Shown in pieces: positions 56,077 to 64,000 of a stretch of DNA of 64,000 nt. The notes under the pieces were generated by a model, which saw only the letters and a list, made by a program, of their open reading frames with translations, was not told where the DNA came from and ran no database searches. Position 1 is the stretch's first letter, and each line of letters starts with the position of its first letter. A program made the translations under genes and the position numbers. This DNA comes from Fragum whitleyi (taxonomy: Eukaryota > Mollusca > Bivalvia > Cardiida > Cardiidae), in contig OX411543.1 of assembly GCA_948146395.1 (NCBI GenBank), positions 26,366,026 through 26,430,025 on the forward strand, read 5' to 3'.

Positions 56077-58335
56077 TGGTTCCTTATCAATCTTTGTTAA
56101 TGAAATACAGACCAACCCTGTTTTTTCCATTAAACTTTAACAGTTTTTCCTATTCTAAGCTAAATTAATCTTTGTCACAGGGGCTATGTGTGAGGTACAA
56201 AATGTTTCCGAGGAAGCAAAACCGTCATTTAGAAAATAACCAAGAATAAGAAAATGCAGGAAGAAGACCAATACCCCTTCCTTTGTAGAAAGAAAACAAG
56301 TACACGAATCTTACTACTATGCACCCTACTATTAGAGTTTTATTATTTACTGCGACTGTGAACTTGGACTGTGAACTGTGAACAAAAAGGGGTCGTCTCA
56401 AAAGGAACTTGTGCATATTCGGGTATTTCACCTAGGGCGCCAACAGATCATAAGCATCCTTTTTGTGATAATGAGAAATGTTGTTGTACAGCTTATTTTT
56501 CACTTCCGCTCACTTAGATTATTAAGTACAATATTTGCTGAGAATAATCGCTTAAATTGCTATCAAAACTGTGATTGTTAAAGATATCTTACCAGAGACA
56601 AAATTGAAGATGTTATATGAGAAAATTCAAAATGAAGGCTTTGATTTTCTCTCTTTTTTTTTCAAAATGAAGTTAAAAAATCAAACCATTTTACTGACGC
56701 CTTTATATGTCTGCTAAGCAACACAACTCAAAAGCCAATATACAATGTAGTTTCTTGCGCTTTTCTGAAGATAACTAAGAAGTGTGTCTTTGGAAATTCA
56801 CCTTAAAAGTAGTATAAGGTATTGTGCTTTCACTATATTTAAATGACTTTGCACTGATTGTAATAGTACGAACACGTTCTGCGACTCATTCCAACAAGGT
56901 CTCAGTGATTTCTTCTGTCATCGCATAGGAACTTAAACGTTGTAAATCAGTTTTCGAAATATTTTTCATGCAGTAAAACAGAACTATTCAGATACATGTA
57001 GTTCAATTCTGACTCTTAATCTTGAATTACATCTCTAAAGTAAAGTGTGACTTTATCAATTTGAAATATATTCGCAGACGTCCATTTGGGCCTTAATCAT
57101 TCAGTATTCGATATCTCAATTTTAGAACTTTTATTTGTCTGTAAAGGTATAAAATGACTATACAAAAATGCCTTGCTATAGAGAATGAATTTATTTTCAA
57201 GAGAAGATTAACACGATCGCTTTCAAAATTAAGCTGTTTCATTTATACACCGTCCAAAAAGATTATAAGAAAGGTGATGCTACTCATTAATTTTAGTATC
57301 GTAGATTAGAAATTGATATGAATATTTCTTAAGAATTATTGACTTGAACGCTTTGAATAGTTGAAGTTGGGGGGAGTAAATATATATATATATATGTATT
57401 TCGACTTAACCGGATAAGCCGCATGGACCTAAAAAGTAATTGCTCTCGTTTGTATCTATTGTTGAGAAGGAATTTTCGGAGAAACGCTAAGGAATGCAAT
57501 CCCTTTTCTTTCTAGTATCTTGAAGAGGACTGTTTAAGCTTTTTCGATTAATCTGGAATCTAACTTACTTTGATTGTATCTTTGGAAAATTTTTTTGAAA
57601 TTAACCTTTGTAATGTTCCGTTTGTTATTAGATCAGTTAATCTCTAAAAAATCAATTTCTAAATGGTAGGCTTTGATAACTGCAAATTATATATTTGGAA
57701 ACGATATATCGATTCGAATATAGGAGGGAAAACTCTTAGAAAGAATGCAGATTAAAGAACAGCAAACAATGTATACTGTTTAAAGCTGCTCTTTCACAGT
57801 ATGGGAAAATGTGATATTTAATTTTTTTGTAAAATCATTCAGAAGTAACGACCTCATCATTTTGAAGCCTTTAGAATAATAAGATTCACTCTGGTAATGC
57901 ACGGAAAGAAAGACTGATTTTTCTGTATTTAGCAAAATTCATTCTGAAAAAATAAAGCATCTACTAACGCCTAAAAAAAAATTCTTCAATTTCAAGCCAA
58001 CTATTTACACATGTGCATTCCACATGTTTGTCTTATTCAATAAAAGTTTAAGGTAAAAGTATTTGATAGCTGGAAACTTCATATCAATACAAGCAAAAAT
58101 GAAAAATTATTGACAGAAAGTAACAATTTTGTAATTTATAGACTAGAAATAAATAGACTGGGTCCCTAACTGATCTTGCCGCTTCGAAAAGATAAGTTAC
58201 AAAATTATTGAAATATGTTGTATTTAGTACCAACGCCCTGTCCCATTCTTAATCGTCTAAAAATACACACATTTCCATATCTAAGAACAAGTTTTGTATT
58301 TTTTCGATGAAAAGATGTGAAAGAGCAGCTTTAAG
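56077..58335. other. 2.3-kb gene-free stretch, nothing recognised
   Basis: A+T-rich with a short (TA)n run near 57380-57396. No ORF, repeat family or RNA gene could be supported. Confidence 0.4.
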
Positions 58336-58471
58336 AACCTGTCCTGAGATCAGAAACACTAAACGGTACAAACAGTTTGCTAATTCTACCTCGCTTTGCA
58401 CGTGCACTTGCATACACAGCGGTGAAAAGATGGCAACCTGTTCGCATAGTTTTGTTATCCTGAACGCAGGT
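58336..58471. mobile_element. P1 palindromic MITE, degenerate copy
   Basis: AACCTGTCCTGAGATCAGAA, CGGTACAAACAGTTTGCTAA at the left; TTGTTATCCTGAACGCAGGT at the right. Confidence 0.6.
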
Positions 58472-59653
58472 CAGCTGATGTTAGAAATGAGGGAAAAATA
58501 TTCTTATGTTCATCAATTGCACGACACAATATAATGGCAAAATTTCGATAAACTTTCTGAAACTACGAAGATATAAATTGTTTTGCAGCATAAAGTGAAT
58601 CCACACTTTCTTGCATTTGTTTGAATTAACGTGTGAAAATTTGTGTGATTATTTTGTTTTATCTTAGTTTTTGACAATCAGAAATAGAAATATATTAAAG
58701 TGTAGGATTCTTTTTATTTACGTATGTTTGGAGAGTTGCGAACGTGCATGCGCTTGCGTGTATACGTACATAAATGTTTTCTGAGGGCCTAACGTTAAAT
58801 ACGTATTTCATGTAGATGATGTTGTTTATAATGAATTAATGATGTTAAATTATCTTGATTAGCATGTAACTTAGAGCGTACACCTCAATATTTGTTTTGC
58901 TTAGCCTTACTCGATGTGAGCATTTCGAGATTACCCCTTTAGTTTGTTCACCCTCTCACTGTTCACAGTCGTTGTCGAGTTAAATGATAAAACTCTATTT
59001 GGAGACTGAACCAAGGGCCAACAAAGAAAAATAGTGTTTATCCATGTGGCTTAATTTTGTTCTAGATTTCAGCCTGAAAAGAGTCGTTTCACCCTATGCC
59101 TACTTATGTTCAGATTTATTTCGTATCTTGATTACCTCTTGGATTTACTAACATTTTACCATTGTATTCTCTACAAATTACCAAAAGTTCGTATTTTAAT
59201 TACGTTACATCTTCGTAAAAACATATAAAATGGATAAATCGTCATTAAGTTTAACTTCCACTTTGGACATACAACAAAATACATGTAAGAACGGAGTAAA
59301 ACTTAGGACAAGTTGTGATTTGACGACCTAAGAAGTTAGATTGCACTTTCAAATGCATGTAAAATACCTTACCTATAGAGCTGCAATTAAAAAAAGCACA
59401 TCATATGAGGTCATATGAATTTCTTTTCTCTCTTTTTTAGTTATAACAAGTCTGTCTTTTAAATCATTTGTAAGTAACTAGTCTTATACATTGTTGAAAC
59501 CCAAAACGTTGAAAGTTATTATCTCTGCGGCATATGACTCGCAGCCAATTTGTTAGAAACCTTTAGTAGCCAACCAATAAACCAAAAACAACGTATTCAA
59601 AAACATTTTTTTGCATTTAGCAAACCAGAACACCGGGTATTCTACCGAAACTG
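58472..59653. other. intergenic, nothing recognised
   Basis: No feature seen beyond A+T-rich sequence. Confidence 0.4.
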
Positions 59654-59882
59654 AACATTCGGAACACCACTCGGCCAATCTCACGGTCAACCTCGGATGT
59701 ACATAGACGAACTTTTTTTTAAAAATACGGGAAAACCTTGGAAAAACTCGATGACGTTAGTAAAAATGGCGTTAGCCCTCGAAGCTGTGAGTGAAAACGT
59801 GAAACCATCGTATCCTAATATAAATATCTTTAGATTCTTAAATAACGGCTGAAAAAATCTTAGACTTTGAGAATGGTTTGTC

Positions 59883-59913
<31 letters not shown>

Positions 59914-60004
59914 TAGATTTTCCAGCCGTTATTTTCTGTAAAAGATATAAATCTACAGTGCTAGTTTTTCTTACACTGTTTCCGCCTAACAAAATGCACG
60001 ATAC
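59654..60004. mobile_element. F8 element copy 2 with poly-A in the hairpin loop
   Basis: Closely matches 27272-27640 (ATTCGGAACACCACTCGGCC, ATGTACATAGACGAAC, AAATGGCGTTAGCCCTCGAA). The hairpin arms AACGGCTGAAAAAATCTTA / TTTTCCAGCCGTT are now separated by a ~27-base A run (about 59888-59914). Confidence 0.6.
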
Positions 60005-60190
60005 CCGAAAAATACCCGAAACTGAAGTAGGGTAAACCTTCATAACAGACTGCAATATGAAGGTTTTACTAAAATATAGGTAAACTCTTTGTGATGTCAA
60101 ATATATGTTATATACGTTACTCATTTAATATTTATAAGATAGTAAGAAGAAACTATATACACGCTTTTCAGAATATATTTTTTCAAAGTA

Positions 60191-61200
60191 TACTAGGCAA
60201 AAAAAGAAACGCAACTATAGTTTTAATATCTCCTTCAGCAAAATCATCAAATCATATTGAAACAAAATCCATTACATGTAAAGCTTTAACGTTTACTGCT
60301 ATTGCACCACGGATTCTCCTGATCATAGAGCCTTCAAGATTGTTAATTGTTGGATTGGAATTGCCTGTCAGTTTTCCTTAAAGCATGGCGTAGTTCTGGT
60401 ATTGACGAAGAGAAGGGTTGCGTCGTCTTACGAGTCGGTCTAGTACGTCCTATAAGTGTTCGATTGGAGATAAATCCGGGATGTATGGCCATTCAAGAAC
60501 ATGAAAATTGTTGGTTGCTAAAACTCCCGACAAATCCTGGTTACGAAGGCTCTTGCGTTGTCCTGCAGAAAAGTGAGATTGTTCTGTCTCACAAACGGAA
60601 GTACATCAGGACTCAAACTTGTATTGCGAAAACGTAAGGCCTTCAGACTGCCTTCAATAATCGCAAGTTTTTTTTAAATCTATGGAATAAACCACCACAT
60701 CATGACACCTCCACCTCCGAATCGATCTATTTCCGACACACAAGAATCGTTGAAACGTTCATAACGACGTTTGTAAACACGTCTTCGACCGTCTGACCTG
60801 TACTGTAGATATCTTGACTCGTCTGAGAATATATCCTCTCTCAAAGAACGTACAAGAAAGCTGTGAGGTCGATGCGCAGCCAACCATGTCAATCTTACGC
60901 GTCTTTGTCCAGCATTTAATGGTACACCTACATACGGACGTCGTGCTCGGAGTCCCTCTTCACGCAATCCTTTTCGTACAGTTCGGTCAGATATTCGATT
61001 GTTGTTAAGGCCAGACGTTTTGTTAGTGGCTTCCGTTGCAGTCCTTAACCTATCCCGTAGGTGGGATAACCGTATGAAACTGCCCTGCCCTAGCGTCGTA
61101 ACTCTTGGCCGTCCGCTTCGTGGTCAATCGTCTGTGGTCCCAGTGAGCGTCAAACGCGAATACGTACGATAGATTGTCGATTTGTTATCCTAAAATGCCT
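60191..61200 (-). pseudogene. Tc1-like transposon with broken transposase
   Basis: On the minus strand an open stretch from 61114 to 60680 reads GRPRVTTLGQGSFIRLSHLR, then RISDRTVRKGLREEGLRARR, then DIFSDESRYLQYRSDGRR and GGGGVMMWW: the second helix-turn-helix and first catalytic Asp region of a Tc1 DD34E transposase. After a stop, NNLTFLQDNARAFVTRICREF (second Asp) and, in another frame, HVLEWPYIPDLSPIEH (Glu) continue. The 3' TIR TACTAGGCAAAAAAAGAAAC lies at about 60190 beside a TA. The N-terminus is decayed. Confidence 0.75.
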
Positions 61201-62429
61201 TGCCACTACACTTTGACTTTGTGTGTATGTGTGTTTTCGTAAAGCCAACAACAATCTCCACGATGTACATCCGGATAAAGTGAAGAAATATGATTGATTT
61301 GTTTGTCTTTACCACGAGAACAATGTTGAGTAGTTTTCACTAATATCACATGTTGCTTCAGTGGTACTGCTTCGGTTAAATTTTTACCACGACAGAAACC
61401 GAATTGGACTTGTTTGAAAGTAAAAAGCTCTTGTATGATGATCTTAAGGTCCATTGTTCGTTCTTCAAGTCGTTGAATAGGACCATCGGCTGTTGGTTAT
61501 TTAACATTTGTTTTCTTCAGCATTGGTCGACTGTTGCTTTATATGGTAAATCTTGGATTGATGAAGAGGCCATATTAATATTCCTAAGCAATACAGGTGA
61601 TCTTAAACCATAAAAGATATTATTTGAAAACAGAAATAATGAGAATTGAAAGTTACTGGTATCTCTACTTTAATGTAGCGAGTTCTAAGTTCTCTCTGCT
61701 CATACAGAAGTAGTGTTGCTTAGTGCCAACTGACTCAGAAAAGTTACTTATTCTGTAACGTAAGTAACATTCAGTTGTTATGTTTTTAGAAATGGATGTT
61801 AGTGCATAAAACAGAATTGTATCACGTTGAATTATTAGTCCTTAATCAATTCTCCGATGCTAACATTGCAGCGCATGTTTTATTACTCTTATCCGTGTAC
61901 ACTGGGGTGTAACACTTTGATTTTCTATTTAAAATATCATTTTGATTTAAGGTAACTGCGGACAGATAAAATGGTCGAAATTTCGACTTTCTTTAAATCT
62001 CACAATAATTGCTGGGATTAATCTTTGGAGTGCGGGAATTAGCTAACATACAATGAAAAGGGTCTGAAGCTCGTTCATTTGACGTCGTGACGTCATTAAG
62101 GGGCCAACCCCTTTTCGACCCGCCAAAATCATTATTTCCAAATATTTTCTGAATTAATCGGTCGATTTTTACGAAAAAAGTTTCATTTAGAAAGTCCAAG
62201 AACGCCTGAGCTAGTCGTTTAATTTCCGTGCACATTTAAATAGAAAAATAGGCACAAATCGCTATCTATTTCGCGATTTTTAAGATTTGAGGTTCTTTTT
62301 TTTTATTTCTTTTTTTGTAAGTTAATAGAAACCTCTCAAAATTTAACCCGGTGACCTATGCTGAATTTTTGTTATTTTGTAGCGAAAAGAATATTCTTTC
62401 CATTAATCAAATAAAAATGATATGTCTTC
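61201..62429. other. intergenic, nothing recognised
   Basis: No repeat family or plausible gene seen. Confidence 0.4.
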
Positions 62430-62730
62430 GGGTTAGATTTTTGAAGCGTGTATTGACCTGATAACATCTGTCTGATAACATAACATGATACCAGACAGAC
62501 TATTTTTAGAAACAAATTGCTGACTCTTAAACCTGAATTTCTTTCATTTAAAGGGTTCATTACAATAAAGCGCTGAAAAAAAATTGCATGATAAATAGAA
62601 TAACATGTAGTGTCTTAAAATATAAATGGTATCTAGTCTCGGCTGTGAGAAATTATCATGCCTCGGCAAAGCCTCGTCATGATAAGTTCTCCCAACCTCG
62701 ACCAGATTACATTGATATATAAAGACACTA
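62430..62730 (-). mobile_element. hairpin MITE, family with GTTATCTGGTC ends (copy 2)
   Basis: Inverted relative to 2447-2735. Core hairpin AGAAATTATCATGCCTCGG / CGTCATGATAAGTTCTCCC, and the accessory ATAACATAACATGATACCAG hairpin near 62470-62500. Confidence 0.6.
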
Positions 62731-62983
62731 ACATGTTATTCTCTATATAAATACATGTACATGTGTACTGTATTTGTAAATAAAGGAGCCTGTATGTTGC
62801 ATAGGCAAAAATCTTAAAGAGATCGCGAATATAGGGCTTATTCACGTTTTAGAGGGCGTTAACATTGCCAGAGACCCGAAAAATGGTTCAACGCCCGAGT
62901 TTGAAGCATGAGGGCTTATAAATCTTTTTTGGGTACCTGCAAATGTTACCATCCGATATATATATAATACATACTGATATGTT

Positions 62984-63195
62984 TCATAGAAACAGTATAA
63001 AACTAGCTCTAAATTTACGAATATGCGAAAAAACATTAGACAAATGTACCTCCACTTTTGTTTATACCGACGTTCCTTTATACATGACGTCACACAACGA
63101 CTTAAGGTATGTTCGTAAATACAGGCCTATATGATAGACTTGATATTCATGTAATTACAAAAAAAGAAAAAAAAAATAAAAAATAAAATAAAATA
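62984..63195 (+). repeat. direct repeat unit 1 with A-rich tail
   Basis: CATAGAAACAGTATAAAACT, ACCTCCACTTTTGTTTATAC and AGACTTGATATTCATGTAAT followed by an A-rich tail. Matches 63612-63830. SINE-like in having an A-rich end, but no pol III boxes seen. Confidence 0.5.
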
Positions 63196-63220
63196 AAAAA
63201 AAAACAAACCCGAAATGCAT

Positions 63221-63541
63221 TTATATATTACGTTCTTAGTGTTTTGTATGAGAAAAAATATCTAACGAGGTTGGGAGAATTTAAAATTGTCGAGGCTCTG
63301 CCGAGACAATTATCAATTCTCACAACCGAGTTAGATAATTTATTATTCAATACACTTAGTACGTATAATGTTTATCTTATAACCTCTATTTGTCTTGTTT
63401 TCGACGATGTTTCTTACTGAAATGCAAGCTTCAAAAAAAATAACCGCATTAAATCTTTGTTCTAAAAATAACTATGTGATATCATAAAAAATATCATACT
63501 GGAGGTTATCACACGGATATTTGTATAGTTATAAGATAAAA
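63221..63541. mobile_element. P2 hairpin element copy 5
   Basis: ATTACGTTCTTAGTGTTTTG, core hairpin around GTCGAGGCTCTGCCGAGAC, then the right outer arm to TATAGTTATAAGATAAAACG. It lies between the two direct repeat units. Confidence 0.65.
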
Positions 63542-63611
63542 CGTAAATTGACGCTATAATTGAATACAAAAGAAGGACAGACTATCTTTTGAAAAAGAAC
63601 ACGCGATATGT

Positions 63612-63895
63612 TACATAGAAACGCTAAAAAAACTTGCTCCAATTTTACTAATATGCAAAATGGCGTTAGACAAATGCACCTCCACTTTTGTTTATACCGA
63701 CGTTCCTTTACAATGATGTCACACAGCGACTTAATTAAGGTAAATATGTATATATATGCCTATATGTTAGACTTGATATTTATGTTATTACAAAAAGCAA
63801 AAAAAAAAAAAAAAAGCAGGCAAACAAACAAACAAACAAAAAAAAACACAATCAAACTAAACAAACAACAACAACAACAAAAAAAATAAATGAAA
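63612..63895 (+). repeat. direct repeat unit 2 with A-rich/AAAC tail
   Basis: CATAGAAACGCTAAAAAAAC, ACCTCCACTTTTGTTTATAC and AGACTTGATATTTATGTTAT, then a long A-rich tail with CAAACAAACAAAC and AACAACAACAAC microsatellites. Confidence 0.5.
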
Positions 63896-64000
63896 AATAA
63901 AAATAAAAACGGAATGCAAATATAAATATTTCAGAGAACAAACAAATATCGTAGTAACATTGAAATCCATTACACCTCTTCTACGACGTTTTTACCTCGC

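Overview
This window looks like nuclear DNA of an invertebrate animal, most likely a marine bivalve mollusc. It is A+T-rich and intron-bearing, with a very low gene density. It is full of small non-autonomous transposons, including bivalve 'pearl'/HINE-type elements: a short left end, a GTCC-type tetranucleotide microsatellite, a tandem core and a 3' hairpin. The species call is inference from repeat style and gene family; no marker gene is present.

Only two protein-coding genes can be supported. They are paralogues of the DUF229 family (Pfam PF02995 type, alkaline-phosphatase/sulfatase-like fold). Gene A is on the + strand (exon 1 13807-14765, exon 2 24052-25036, 647 aa). Gene B is on the - strand (exon 1 39227-38290, exon 2 32408-31421, 641 aa). 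They face each other tail to tail, with stop codons about 6.4 kb apart. Each has one large coding intron (9.3 and 5.9 kb) at exactly the same codon and phase, so they arose by duplication of a two-coding-exon gene. Both predict type II membrane proteins with lumenal or extracellular catalytic domains, and both frames are intact.

The rest is repeats. At 0-6.5 kb there is a truncated HINE, several hairpin elements, and a ~2.1 kb element with ~200-bp inverted arms (3648-5812) that carries a tRNA-derived SINE. At 6.6-13.5 kb there is an M1 MITE split by a HINE, a long-TIR element (9272-9865), a foldback (12117-12548) and two TIR elements just upstream of gene A. The gene A intron holds a triple nest (mariner-like element in HINE in M1), a second HINE-in-M1, a 2.2-kb element with GGGGCAAAACGCCCC-type ends, and a palindromic P1 element 42 bp before the exon 2 acceptor. 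The 25-31.4 kb spacer holds MITEs, a dead Tc1 transposase and a HINE array. The gene B intron holds P2 hairpin elements, another HINE and a second SINE.

From 39.3 to 64 kb I see no gene. It holds a (ATCAA)n microsatellite, MITE copies, a LINE 3' end with an exact 8-bp target duplication, LINE endonuclease and Tc1 remnants, and further hairpin elements. The repeat families recur across the window, so several copies date each other by nesting.
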